This document shows positions 35,709 through 47,554 of a stretch of DNA of 64,000 nt, in pieces (position 1 is the stretch's first letter; the number at the start of each line of letters is the position of its first letter). Both the position numbers and the translations under genes were made by a program. A model generated the notes under the pieces. The model saw only the letters and a list, made by a program, of their open reading frames with translations. It searched no databases and was not told the DNA's origin. Source of the DNA: Metarhizium brunneum (taxonomy: Eukaryota > Ascomycota > Sordariomycetes > Hypocreales > Clavicipitaceae); contig NC_089422.1 of the NCBI RefSeq assembly GCF_013426205.1, forward strand, positions 2,480,001 to 2,544,000, given 5' to 3'.

Positions 35709-37367
35709 ATGTTCTGTCGCTCATGCCGGCCGTTACTATGCTCGTTGCCATTGAGGACTTTTTCCACAGCAGCCGCAAGTTCGAGCCGGCCGTCTGAGGC
35801 ACCTTTTCGCATGGCCGTCGTGGGATCTGGCCCCGCTGGCTTCTATACGGCTTACAGGGTCATGACAAAACTCCCAGATGCTCATGTTGATATGTACGAG
35901 GCGCTGCCGGTTCCGTTTGGTCTGGTTCGCCATGGTGTTGCTCCTGATCATCCTGAGGTAAAGGTATGGCTGCGTCTCTGGGAATATTTGTCTTTCTTCG
36001 AGCCACATAAGTAACTCGTACGTAGAACTGTCAAGAAAAGTTCGAGGATGTTGCATCATCCCCGAGGTTCAGGTTCATAGGGAATGTCTCTGTGGGTCTT
36101 TGCAGCCGCGCTAAAGAGCAAGGAATGGTGAGATTAAGATCGTTGATGCAGCACTATGATGCCGTACTACTGGCGTATGGAGCGTCAGAAGATAAAAGAC
36201 TTGATATTCCCGGGGAGTCGACTTTAAATGGCATATATTCAGCACGCCAGTTTGTGGGCTGGTACAATGGCCTGCCGGAATGTTCCAGTCTCGATCCTGC
36301 ACTTGTAAATGCGCAAGAGGCTGTCATCATTGGTCAGGGCAATGTTGCTCTCGATGTGGCTAGGATTCTATTGGAAGATATAAATGTCCTTAGAAACACC
36401 GATATCACCGAGCATGCTCTTGCAATCTTGTCTCGAAGTAGGATAAAAAGAGTACACGTTGTCGGCAGAAGGGGACCAGTGCAGGTTGGTTTGAATCGCA
36501 TTTGTTCCATTCACGACAAGATTGCTAATACACTACGGCTCCCGCTAGGCCGCTTTTACTATAAAGGAAGTTCGTGAGCTCATGAAATTGGCTAGCGTGG
36601 CATTTCACCCTGTCGATCGATCTTTGATACCGGTTGATCTGAAATCGCTGCCACGAGCATCCAAGCGTTTGATGGAGGTCATCCTGAAAGGATCAGAAGC
36701 TCTCGTGGAGAGTGCACCTAAATCATGGTCTCTTGACAACTGCCTGGCTCCTAGTCGTTTTTTGGGAGGCATTCAATCTCCAGAGGACGTAGCAGGCACC
36801 GAGTTCAACGTCATGAAATTAACTGACGCATTTAACCCTTTGTCTAAGACAATGGCAACAGGCCAGACATTACAACTGCCCTCTGATGTCGTCTTTCGGT
36901 CGGTGGGATATAAGTCTGTTGCCCTCCCTGAGTTTGCTGCCATGGGAATTCAGTTCGATGAGTCTCGAGGTGTAGTCAATAACGACGGTCTCGGTCGGGC
37001 AACACAGGTGTTGGCCATTGACCAGCAGACTTCCACCTGCCAACAAGTTCCTGGTGTGTATTGTGCAGGGTGGGTCAAAAGGGGTCCGACTGGGGTTATT
37101 GCTTCAACCATGCAGGATGCCTTCATCACTGCAGAGGCGATAGTACAGGATTGGATTTCCGGTGCAGAGTTTCTAAGACCAAAGGGTGATACACCTGCAC
37201 AGGGCTGGAATGGCGTACGGCAAGACGAGGGTTCCCATACAGAACGCTCAGTGTCGTGGGACCAGTGGTTGCAAATAGACAGAGCCGAAAAACAGGGCGG
37301 CAAGGAGCTTGGAAAGGAACGGGAAAAGTTTACAAACACCCGAGACATGCTCGCTGTAATTCAGTGA
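35709..37367 (+). CDS. ARH1: mitochondrial NADPH:adrenodoxin oxidoreductase
   Basis: Exons 35709-35963, 36026-36484 and 36549-37367 give 510 aa. The flavoenzyme passes electrons from NADPH to mitochondrial ferredoxin for Fe-S cluster, haem A and related synthesis in the matrix. An Arg- and Ser-rich mitochondrial presequence (about residues 1-30) precedes the FAD motif VVGSGPAGFY. The NADPH-binding motif IIGQGNVALDVAR and HVVGRRGPVQ are in the middle, and CAGWVKRGPTGVI, typical of the family, is near the C-terminus. Introns of 62 and 64 nt were placed by frame continuity and conserved words. Confidence 0.95.
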
Positions 37368-37429
37368 CGACTGCGCTGATATATAAACTTGTAACAATAG
37401 GTTTCATGATTATACCTCACTTTACTTCT

Positions 37430-38536
37430 TCAGCTACTCTTCAACTTCTCTGTCAGTTCCGGCACTTTCTCAAATAGATCACCGACCAGGCCAACATCTG
37501 CAACCTGAAATATGGGGGCGTCGGCGTCTTTGTTGATTGCAGCAATTACCTTGCTGTCTTTCATACCAGCCAAGTGCTGAATTGCGCCAGAGATTCCAAC
37601 AGCCATGTACAGCTCCGGAGCTACAACCTTGCCCGTCTGGCCGACCTGAAGACTGTTCTCCGCATACCCACTATCAACGGCCGCACGAGATGCACCAACC
37701 GCAGCACCGAGTGCATCAGCGAGAGGTAACATGACTCTGTCGAAATCGTCCTTAGACTTAAGGCCACGACCACCAGAGACTACCTTTGAAGCCGTGCCCA
37801 AATCTGGTCTGTCTGACTTTGCCAAATCTTCCGACACCCATTCTGCCGAAGTATCAGCTTTGGGGTCCACGCCATCTACAACAGCAGCCGACCCCGAGCC
37901 AGGAGTCACAGCGGCGAAGGCAGTACCTCGAATGGTAATGACCTTCACAGAATCTGAAGACTCAACAGTGGCGATAGCATTTCCAGCGTATATCGGCCGC
38001 ACAAAGGTCTTGTCGTTTTCGATGGCAGTGATATCGGAGATTTGCTGGCAATCTAATAAAGCTGCCACCCTCGGCAAGAGGTTCTTCCCAAAAGCAGTAT
38101 GGCCCGCAACGACGTGGGTGTATTTACCCTTTTTAATATTTTCCACGAGCAAGGGCGCGTAAGTCTCGGGAAGGCCCTGTTCAATCATCAGTACGGACAT
38201 TTATGTTACCGAATGAAGAAGACCGGAGTATTTACTTACCTTCTCGTACGCACTGCTGTCAACCTTGATAATTTGCTCCACTCCCTCAACTTTGGCAGCC
38301 TCCTGGGCAGCAGCAGACACATTGCTACCAGCAACGAAACCATGGACTGTTCCCCCTAATTGTTTGGCGGCGGCAAATGCATTCAAAGATCCTTGATTGA
38401 GTTGTCCATCGCGTTGTTCAAGAATCGCTAATGTGGACAACAGCCGGCTTCTAGTAGTTGTTCCGTGAATCGCATTCGCCGGGGACAAGAGGCCGACAAC
38501 TCGTCGAGGCAAAGAGCATTTCGCGAGGGCGTACAT
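37430..38536 (-). CDS. electron transfer flavoprotein alpha subunit, mitochondrial
   Basis: Exons 38240-38536 and 37430-38176 give 347 aa. With the beta subunit it accepts electrons from acyl-CoA dehydrogenases and passes them to ETF:ubiquinone oxidoreductase. The N-terminus is a mitochondrial presequence (Arg and Ser rich, few acids). The C-terminal FAD domain carries [44 protein letters not shown] and [15 protein letters not shown], all hallmarks of ETF alpha. Stop codons of ARH1 and this gene are only about 60 bp apart in convergent orientation. The single 63-nt intron has a canonical GTAAGT donor. The yeast orthologue is AIM45. Confidence 0.95.
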
Positions 38537-39074
38537 TTTAGTAATGAAAGAAGACTACACTGCTTGTCAAACTGCGATGCAAGCTCGCAGTCCTGTCCAT
38601 TAGTCCAAGTTGGGGCAGCCGGGTGGACGCGGCCCGAGCATCGGCTCAAAGCCCGCCTGAGCTATGTACTTTATGACTGAGAAAGCCACGAACACGTGAC
38701 CCTCACCCGAGCTTCTCCGTCGAGCCGAAAGCGGCTCCTGTAGGTGTGCAAAATCACATGATTGATTATCACGTGATTTATTACCCAAATACGGTTAGCC
38801 GCCATTCTATTTGGTAGGTGTCCTCCGAGAGGAGGTGGAATGCTCCCGTTTGTCGTCGCGCCAAATTTTCCTCAGTACGCGGCGTCTCATCGCGGCGACA
38901 TTACGTATTCCGAAATCTTCTGCATCGCGTTGATTGCCGAATATTACACGTTGATTGATTTATCCCGCGCTAAGTAGGCAGTTGCGAGTGGCGCGACGCG
39001 TTCTTTGCACCTCGCTGCTCCTTACCCTTTTAGCATTTCACATCGCGCAAGCGGTCTTCCGCTGTGGAAATATC
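38537..39074. other. divergent promoter region of ETF alpha and RSC8/SWI3
   Basis: The 538-bp spacer has CACGTG at 38693-38698 and 38770-38775, the related CACATG at 38755-38760, and ACGCGT at 38996-39001. No gene or repeat array is visible. Confidence 0.55.
38752..38778. promoter_or_regulatory. paired E-box-like ATCACRTGAT sites
   Basis: The words aatcacatgatt and atcacgtgattt occur about 15 bp apart as near-direct repeats, and a third CACGTG lies about 70 bp away. RTCACGTG is the Cbf1/bHLH recognition word in yeasts. The position between two divergent housekeeping genes suggests shared control. Confidence 0.45.
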
Positions 39075-41309
39075 ATGGAAGATTCTACAACGTATGGGTC
39101 ACCAGCCAATGGTGCATCCCCAGATGGCAACCCAATATTGGCACAACCCCCGCTACAAGCCGAAGCGATACCAGGTGATAGCCAAGGTGAGATACCACAT
39201 CGAACTCCCCTTGTCCACCAAGCTAATCAGGCGACTCCAAGATGTCCCAATGTCGGAAGGCGTGACGAGCGAGGCAAACATAAAACAGGATAGCGCGACT
39301 CCTGGGCCAGGTGCCACCGCCGCTGAAGGCACTGAGGCACTACAAGCAGATGCAACGGCCAACGCTGACACGGAAATGGGTGACATGCCTGCTCCTGGTT
39401 CCAAGGGAATTACTGCTGCTGAAGGCGACGGTGCCACTGATAACCAAGAAACCAAATCGAAGGAGAACGTCGAGTCAGCGGCCCGTGAGCACCTTGTCTC
39501 TCAAACTCATGCGATTGTTCTGCCTAGCTACAGTACATGGTTCGATATGAACAGCGTTCACGATATCGAGCGGAAGGCAATGGCCGAATTTTTTAACAAT
39601 CGAAACAGAAGCAAAACCCCTGCTGTTTACAAAGATTACCGCGACTTCATGATCAACACGTATCGCCTGAACCCAGTAGAGTACCTGACCGTCACCGCTT
39701 GTCGCAGAAACTTGGCTGGCGACGTCTGCGCCATAATGAGGGTTCATGCTTTTCTGGAACAGTGGGGTTTGATTAATTATCAGGTACGAAAACAATTGTT
39801 ATCTTAGCTCTCTTTTGACGAATCTGCAAGATGGCTAATGAGATATAGGTGGATGCTGAACAACGACCATCGCATGTTGGCCCCCCTTTCACAGGCCATT
39901 TCAAGATTATATGCGATACGCCACGCGGCCTTCAACCGTGGCAGCCATCTGCCGATCCCATCGTTCTGGAAGGAAAAAAGAACCTGGATACTGATAAAAA
40001 GTCAGCCTCGAGTGCTGGGGCTAAAAACGATCTCAACCTTGAGATTGGTCGCAATATCTATGAAGCTAATTCGAAGGGATTGTCGGTGAATAAGTCTGAG
40101 ACCAAAGCGAATGGAGAGACACCAACTACAAACGGCGTGTCTGGTACAGAGGATGCAACTATGTCTGCGATCTCCAAGGTCAACTGCCACCAATGTGGCA
40201 ACGATTGCACCCGGGTTTATTATCACAGCAGCCAGACAGACGCCAGTTCTAAAGCGAAGTACGACCTTTGTCCCAACTGCTTCACAGAGGGTCGTCTACC
40301 AGCGAATCATACGTCAAGTATGTATTCTAAGACGGAGAATCCGACTTATACATCTATCGTGGATCGGGATGCGCCTTGGACCGATGCCGAAATTCTTCGT
40401 CTACTGGAAGGCTTGGAACGATTTGATGACGACTGGGGAGAGATTGCTGATCACGTTGGTACGAGGACGCGGGAGGACTGTGTGCTCCAATTCTTGCAAT
40501 TGGATATTGAAGAGAAGTATTTGGATTCGGAGATGCCTATGAGTGCACCTACCGGCTTGTCTATGCTCGGGGCACAACACGGTCATCTGCCCTTCAGCCA
40601 AGTAGACAATCCAGTCATGTCTGTTGTTGGATTTCTGGCAAGTCTAGCGGACCCTGCAAGCACCGCCGCGGCTGCCAACAAGTCAGCCGATGAGTTGAAG
40701 AAAGGTTTGCAAAAGCAATTGAACGGCAGTAAACGCAATCAAGAATCCAATGGTGCAAGCAATGGTGGCGAGAAGGCATCTGGTGTATCCAGGGAACAAG
40801 ACCAAACACGATATGGAGGCGAATCGATGGATGTGGATGTGCGTCATGAGGTGACCACGACCACTACGACCACTACGACCACCACGAAAAACAGATCGAT
40901 TGCATCCATACCTTTGGCGTCTATTGGAGCTCGCGCAGCGGGATTTGCTTCGCATGAGGAACGAGAGATGACACGACTTGTCTCCGCTGCTACAAACGTA
41001 ACATTGCAAAAGCTGGAGCTTAAATTGAAATACTTTAATGAGATTGAAGGTATTCTTCGAGCGGAAAGGCGTGAGTTGGAGCGGGGTCGACAGCAATTGC
41101 TCTTGGACAGGTTGGCTTTCAAGCGCCGGGTGGGCAAAGCCATGGAGAGTTTGAAGACGGCAACTACCATAGGTGGCGACCAAGGCATTCGCATGGCACA
41201 GGAAGCTCTTCTACCTGATGGAGAAAAGTTGGGTTTCCAACCCGTAACTGGAGAGCCATCCGTCCAAGCACCTAGTAGCAATGGACAAATGAAAAGCTAC
41301 GAAGCATAA
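39075..41309 (+). CDS. RSC8: SWI/SNF-RSC complex subunit, Swi3/Rsc8 family
   Basis: Exons 39075-39186, 39242-39783 and 39849-41309 give 704 aa. Swi3/Rsc8 proteins are dimeric core scaffolds of nuclear SWI/SNF and RSC nucleosome remodellers. In order I see a low-complexity N-terminus, a SWIRM domain (about residues 128-218, with LPSYSTWFD and [21 protein letters not shown]), a ZZ-type zinc finger (about 329-370, CHQC and CPNC), a SANT domain (about 393-443, [18 protein letters not shown] and [13 protein letters not shown]) and a C-terminal coiled-coil region. A run of about a dozen Thr, encoded by ACN repeats near 40853-40887, precedes the coiled coil. Single-copy SWIRM-ZZ-SANT proteins of filamentous fungi serve the Rsc8 and Swi3 roles, so the symbol is approximate. 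Confidence 0.9.
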
Positions 41310-42314
41310 TATGATGAACATGATGCGCCACTACGGGTGCATGGCGGATGGAATGCGGTATGGGCGTCTGGTTTCATGGAATTGTCGAATAAATCAGGGT
41401 GTTGTGTCCAGGCTCGCAGAACTTCATGCGCGTTATTCTGGCCGTTGTTTAATGTAACAGGGGTGTACTACTAGTTACGGAGTTTGGTGTCGGAAGAGAC
41501 GCCGCTGCTTTTGTTTTTGAATTGGACGTGCTTTCTGGTCTTACTTTATTTGTCCCTTTCATTGCGTTCTCTTCTTCCGCTAATATGATACGGAGGCTAA
41601 CCCAGGAGCCGTATTGAGACAATTGTCAACCAACAAAGGTAGCCTTCCCAAGTCAAATATACTAGATAGTCAGTACTCCGTACAGTATTCAAATTTGACG
41701 GAGGATATGCGTCGTTCTGTCCACCGTATGAAGTAGCATGGACCACACAATAGGTCCTATATTATGAAGACGGAGGATGAGAATATGTATGAGCGGCACC
41801 CACGTAAAGTTGCCATTCAGCTAGCTGCTGAGTAACTACTAGGTACATGTACGTAAGTATCGTGCGCTCACCGTTCTCAAGTATCCTCTCAAAAGAGCTC
41901 CACGTCGGTCCCCGGCGGTCTTCTCAGCAGGCCAACCGGTGTTTTACCTCGGCTATGTTGCTACAAGACCCGCTATTGGCACAGCATTGAAGCCGGCCGG
42001 GGTCGGGCGGGCCAAATGACAGCAAGCAAGCTCCTGTGCATTGAACGGGGAAACCACATGCTCGAAAGCCAATCCACTCACACCAGTCCCTCGTAGCTTC
42101 TCGTCTCCGGCACCAGCAAACCAGGAACCAGCCGTTGTGGCCGGACAGGAGAATACTTAAGTCACCCTAGCAGGCCAAAGAGAGGTCAACTGGTCTTCCA
42201 AGCGCCGCGGTCGCTGCTGAAAGTCAACGCCGCCCCCATCCCACCCACGTCTTTCTCTCCTAAATACAACCGCCCTTCCTCATCGCGTGGATATCAGACC
42301 GCTTGTAGCCGGCC
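41310..42314. other. intergenic, promoter of the carnitine acetyltransferase gene
   Basis: The 1-kb spacer holds the RSC8 3' region and the next promoter. A CCTCGG hexamer lies at 41947-41952. Small tactccgtaca and gtactactagtta words occur near 41465 and 41680. No gene is visible. Confidence 0.45.
41947..41952 (+). promoter_or_regulatory. CCTCGG hexamer, candidate FarA/FarB (CTF1) site
   Basis: The word CCTCGG, bound by FarA/FarB/CTF1 regulators, lies about 370 bp upstream of the carnitine acetyltransferase start. It is the only copy I found in this spacer; a 1-kb stretch has about an even chance of one by accident. Confidence 0.3.
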
Positions 42315-44448
42315 ATGTTGACATCTGCCGCTCGCTCTCACGCACTGAGAAACAACTTTCGACGAACTCGCTTGTCATTGCTTACAGTCCGTCAGCACGG
42401 GTGCTATTTGCAATTGGTGACGGTGACAAAAGGCTAACTTGATTTTCTGGCAGATCCCCGTCATGGCTTCGGCTAAGCGCAGTAACAGCTCTCTTCCTCC
42501 CGGTAATTAACGTCCTCTCTTTACAAGTTTACCCTCTTCAGGATTCCTTGTCCAAACGTACACAGGGAGAGACTTTGAAACTGACCAGTCGCGAATTTTG
42601 CTAGGCTATTCTGAGGATAAGTCCAAAGGTGCAATGTTGCGCTTTCAGGACTCTTTGCCTCGGTTGCCCGTTCCCACGCTTGAGGAGACGGCGAAACGAT
42701 ACTTGAAGTCTCTCCACCCTCTACTGTCTGCCACTGAGTATTCAAATAGTAAGGCTGCCGTCAAGGACTTCATCAAGCCTGGCGGTATTGGCAACAAGCT
42801 CCAGGAGAAGCTCATTGCAAAGCGTGAAGATCCGGCGACTAAGAATTGGATCTACGAGTGGTGGAACGATGCTGCCTATCTAGCATACCGCGATCCTGTT
42901 GTGCCCTACGTCAGCTACTTCTACTCTCACCGTGATGATCGCATGCGCCGAGATCCAGCCAAGCGAGCAGCGGCCATCACTTCTGCCGTCTTGGAGTTTA
43001 AGAAGCTTGTCGACAATGGCTCCCTTGAGCCAGAGTATATGAAAAAACTCCCAATTTGTATGGATAGTTACAAATGGATGTTCAATGCCACCCGCATGGC
43101 TGCACGTCCTGCCGACTATCCCGCCAAGTTCTCTTCTAGCGAGAATAAGCACATTATTGCCATTCGCAAGAATCAGTTCTTCCTAATCTCCCACGAAATC
43201 GGCGGCAAACAACTCAATTCTACAGAGCTAGAAAGACAATTCAATAAAGTCTACCAAGCAGCGCAGCGAGTTCCTGCTGTTGGCGCCCTGACCTCCGAGA
43301 ATCGAGACGTTTGGGCCGACGCTCGCGACCTACTGGCGCAAACAAGCGCCAAGAACAAAGATGCTCTCCGTGCCATTGACTCGGCTTCGTTCGTTGTTTG
43401 CCTCGACGATGCTTCTCCCGTTACCCTGGAAGAGCGAGCCCATCAATACTGGCATGGTGATGGAGCCAACCGCTGGTATGATAAACCTTTGCAGTTCATT
43501 GTCAACGACAATGGAACGTCAGGGTTCATGGGTGAACACTCCATGATGGATGGCACGCCAACGCATCGTCTTAATGACTACATAAACGATCTCATTTTCG
43601 GCAACAAGATCGATTTCTCAGACCCTTCGATCCGCTCCGATCTTCCTGGGCCACAGTTGATCCAATTTGACATTACCGCACCAATCCAAGCCGAAATTGA
43701 CCGTGCTGTCACTGATTTCCATACCGTCATCAACCAGCATCAACTAGCCGTGCAAGCATACCAGGGTTATGGCAAAGGTCTAATCAAGAAGTTCAAATGC
43801 TCCCCTGATGCGTATGTCCAAATGATTATTCAATTGGCCTACTTCAAGATGTATGGCAAGAATCGCCCAACGTATGAATCTGCAGCAACCCGTCGCTTCC
43901 AACTTGGCCGAACAGAAACCTGTCGGACAGTCTCAGATGAATCCGTGGCGTGGTGCAAGTCTATGTCTGACGCGTCACAAGATGATCAAGCACGAATAAA
44001 CTTGTTTCGCAGTGCTATCGACGCTCACCTTGAGTATATTACAGCTGCATCCGATGGCAAAGGCGCGGACAGACATCTGTTTGGTCTAAAGAAACTTTTG
44101 GCGCCAGATGAGGAGGTTCCCGCCATCTACAAAGACCCCGCCTTCGGCTACTCCAGTTCTTGGTACCTATCAACATCCCAACTCAGCTCAGAATTCTTCA
44201 ACGGCTATGGTTGGAGTCAAGTCATCGACGGAGGATTTGGCATCGCCTACATGATCAATGAGAACAGGTGAGTGTGATTCTTCACCTATACAAGAGTATC
44301 TCCTTGCTGATCCCTCTCTAGCATTAATTTCAATGTCGTATCAAAGAGCCTTGGCAGCGACCGCATGAGTTACTATCTAAACGAAGCCGCTGGGGAAATG
44401 CGTGACCTATTGATGCCAACGGTAGCCTCGCCGAAGGCCAAATTGTAA
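42315..44448 (+). CDS. CAT2: carnitine O-acetyltransferase, mitochondrial and peroxisomal
   Basis: Exons 42315-42386, 42454-42502, 42542-44267 and 44322-44448 give 657 aa. The enzyme moves acetyl groups between CoA and carnitine so that acetyl units can leave peroxisomes and enter mitochondria (AcuJ in Aspergillus). The first exon encodes a basic presequence (MLTSAARSHALRNNFRRTRL). The catalytic His is at about residue 373 in GEHSMMDG. The C-terminus is AKL, a type 1 peroxisomal signal. An internal Met at the start of exon 2 (MASAKRSNSS) could initiate a form without the presequence. Intron 2 (42503-42541) is only 39 nt, short for the window, but it is needed to keep the frame. Intron 1 has a GTCCGT donor. 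Confidence 0.93.
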
Positions 44449-44900
44449 GATACGAGCGATATCAACGAGGGGCTTTCGCGATATGATAAGGCTTGTTGCT
44501 TGGTTTGGAGACATGAAGAGGCAGCAGGCAGGAATGGCTCAGTGTCAGAAGCGACTAAACGGGGAAAACTGTGGTCCCATCTCGGACCGCCAAAGGTGGT
44601 CCCCGAAATAGTTGCTGCATTTTGTATTGTAGTTCCATCTATACACTGTCTATTTGCACTAGCTTTGGGTAAGAGCATCGGCATTATGAAAATGAGTAGT
44701 AGAGTTGTGATATTGAAACCTCGGAGGCTCTTAGCGCGGCTCCTTAGGTGCGAAGCTTACATTTAAATGATCCTGCATCTGCTGCTAGTATTTCCCCGTT
44801 GAGTAGTTTTGTCAACCACAGCATAATTTGCGCCTTCTACCCAAGCACATAGTCTAAAATAAAACCCGGCATTGATGGCTCATAAAGCTGTGAAGTGTGT
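44449..44900. other. spacer between two convergent genes
   Basis: About 450 bp separate the stop codons of CAT2 and the CAP gene. Nothing beyond presumed 3' UTR sequence is visible. Confidence 0.5.
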
Positions 44901-46734
44901 CTAGCCAGCATGGGCCACGATCTCGTTTATGAGGTCACCTTTATTTTCGTCGTAGTATGAACAAATTTGAGACGGGAGAGGCACCTCTTTGTAATCGTCA
45001 TCTGGCCCAGACAGGATGTTGAGATTGATTCCGGACGACTTGCTGGTGAATACCCTGGTCCCAATGCTCTCTTTACTGAAGTAAACCTGGCCGCCATCGA
45101 CTTGGTCCAGCATAACGGTTGGGAGAGTCCCAATAACCTGCAATGCAAAATTTTGAGCTTTTACTACATCCACCGTGGAAACTAGGGTGTCAACAACGAG
45201 GGAAAGGCGGGTTGAGTTCTCCACAGTAACTTGATTTGCTTTACCCTTCAGTATTACAGTTGTGTTATTACACCTGCTGATCAATACAGACTGGGTCAAG
45301 GTAGTTTCAATTTCAATTGGTAGAGTCTCTCTGTCGTAGTTTTCCTAGAATAATTGTCAGATAGAGAATATTCTGTACGGATCGCATAACCCTTACGATT
45401 GTCCATTTGTTTCCTTCCAAACCCTTTTTAGCAGGCTTCTTCACGCGCATGCTTTCTGGCTTTGGCTTTTTGCCGGGGGCTGGACTCTTGCCTCGAGACG
45501 GGCCATCTGGGTCTGCAGCACTGCTGGCGCGCAGGGAAGGATTTTTATGTGTCATTTCCGATTTGTCTACCTTCCGGAGTCCCTTTGTAACAGCCGAGCC
45601 TTTGTTCAACTCGGAGAATACAGCGTCGAACCCACCAGAAGATACCGACGCCTCAGGGACGGGTTCAGCTTTAATGTCAAGCATAGGAGCTGGTCCAGGA
45701 GGCGGCGGCGGAGGAGGAGGCGCCGATGCGCCTCCAGCATCTGGTGTGCCTAGTGCCGTGGCCGTCTGCAGGAACGATTTGGCTACATCCCCGGCTGGTT
45801 TGCCTTTGGCATTCCAAGTAACTCCCGACGGGAAATTTTGCTTGACATACTCGGCGAGGTCACTGAAGACTTGGTAAAATGACTGTACCCATTCGACCTG
45901 TTTTGGATCTCTGGATTCTGCTTAGCAGTGCAAATAACAAGGATACGAAGGCCTTTGCTTACTTGTCTTTCTGTTCTTTAAGCACCCGATTTCCGAAAAA
46001 CTGGGCTGAGCTCAAACTCTCCTCCACGTGCTTGTGGGGGCGGCTATCCAGGGTAATCCAAGCAAGCATCATGATACCATCAGCGACAGCACTCAGGTTA
46101 GTATACATGGGATCGGGTCGGTTCGACTCTTTCAGCTCGGTTACGGCCATCAACGCATCGTTTGTTGGTTTGAGAATGGTCTGGTACGTCGATGCGTCGG
46201 GTTTTGTGGCTTTGGTCGTAATCAGCAAAAACTTTCTCTGTTCTTGGAATCCTTTAAGCACCTCGACAGCCTGTACAAAGGCATTGACATTAGCATCTGA
46301 TCAACGACAGTCAACAGCTTTGCCCATTCAAGAATGGCTCGAACCTGTTTAGCAACTACACCGCCCAGTTCAGTGCTAATCTTGACATATTTGCCCACGG
46401 ACGAGTTTATGAATTGTTGGAACTCTTCGATTGATTCCGGGACAGGATCCTCGGATTGACTTGAGGTCGTCTTGGCGGAAGCTGCAGCCGTTTGGGGGGG
46501 TGTAGGCGCCTGCGACTCGACTGCTGGGGAGGCAATGGCCTGCTTCAGGGCGGGGACGTCTTTAGGTAGTTCGGTTGAAGTCGCAATATCTTCGAGGCGC
46601 GAGGTCGCAGCTTCGAGTCTGCCAGGTAGTTCAGCAATCCAACATGATGCTACCGTGAATGCAAGTCTGCAAATAGGCCAGTTTTACCTCTTGATGAGTG
46701 TGGTGAGATTGTGCATGTTATTTGCGGCCGCCAT
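44901..46734 (-). CDS. SRV2: adenylyl cyclase-associated protein (CAP/Srv2)
   Basis: Exons 46688-46734, 46345-46618, 45963-46270, 45397-45910 and 44901-45344 give 528 aa. CAP binds adenylyl cyclase through its N-terminus and recycles cofilin-bound ADP-actin through its C-terminal beta-helix. The N-terminal word is MHNLTTLIKRLEAATSRLEDIA. The helical-folded domain includes LLITTKATKPD and SAVADGIMMLAWI. A central Pro stretch (eight Pro near APPPPPPPPGPAP) is the profilin and SH3-binding region. The C-terminal CARP domain includes GNKWTIENYD and CNNTTVILKGK. Splice sites were chosen so that GGVVAKQAVEVLKGF and KDKDPKQVEW are continuous. An ATG at 46743 would add only three residues. Confidence 0.92.
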
Positions 46735-47298
46735 CTTCGTCATGTACTCTCCAGCACGTTCATCGAATACTCCAGTCGAGTATTGCTTGAACTGTAACTT
46801 GAAAGATAGCAGCGAGGGTGTGATTTGAGCTACGAAAGGAGCGTCCGGTACGAATAATGCGCGATTTATTTCTGATACTCCAGGGACGGTGCCGTGTCCT
46901 TGCCTGTTCATGGAAGGTTTGCTGTTAGCAGCTGCGAAAGAGAAGCACAAAAACCGGTGGGGTTTATAGAACCAAAGAACCCGCAGGCATACGAAATATT
47001 CCCTTTTTGTGTGTAGAAAAGGGGATGGGGGTACAATTGATCGTGCAGAGCCGTGCTCGTCCAGATTGTAGTAGCTTATACGGTGGTTAGGGGCGACCTG
47101 TCGTATATGTAGAACTTTGGATTATCCAGGAGGCGATGACAGCAACTGAGTTTACTGGCAGTCGGATGGACCTGCACGTGTGGCTAGCTCCTTGGCAAGC
47201 GGCTGGTCTCGTCAGGCAACCGTCCAGGGCTTCCGCCTGAGTCTGCCACACCACGTGTTTCATTGGCCTGCCACAGTAGGTGCCTAAGTTGAAGACCA

Positions 47299-47333
47299 AC
47301 CTACCTACCTAGGTAGGTAGGTATGTGCCTAGG
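47299..47333. repeat. TACCTAGG palindromic island
   Basis: The stretch acctacctacctaggtaggt forms a near-perfect palindrome, followed by gcctagg. Confidence 0.75.
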
Positions 47334-47519
47334 CTCATCTTTCAAAAGCCTGCCGTAGAGCAGAAATTCGTTGTTTCCGATGAGTTTGGTGAATATTCTC
47401 TTTTATCATGAGCACATCCAATGGAGTCCAGCTCTAGCATTCGTTATGGGGGAACAAAATGCACCGAATTCGCTGGATCAGGCACAGTAGCGTGGGCGTC
47501 AGTTATGTACCGGGTGGGT

Positions 47520-47554
47520 ATCCTAGGTACCTGCCTACCTACTAGGTACTTAAG
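47520..47554. repeat. TACCTAGG/TACTTAAG palindromic island
   Basis: The words tcctaggtacc, cctacctactaggt and acttaag form a short palindromic block about 190 bp from the previous one. Confidence 0.65.
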
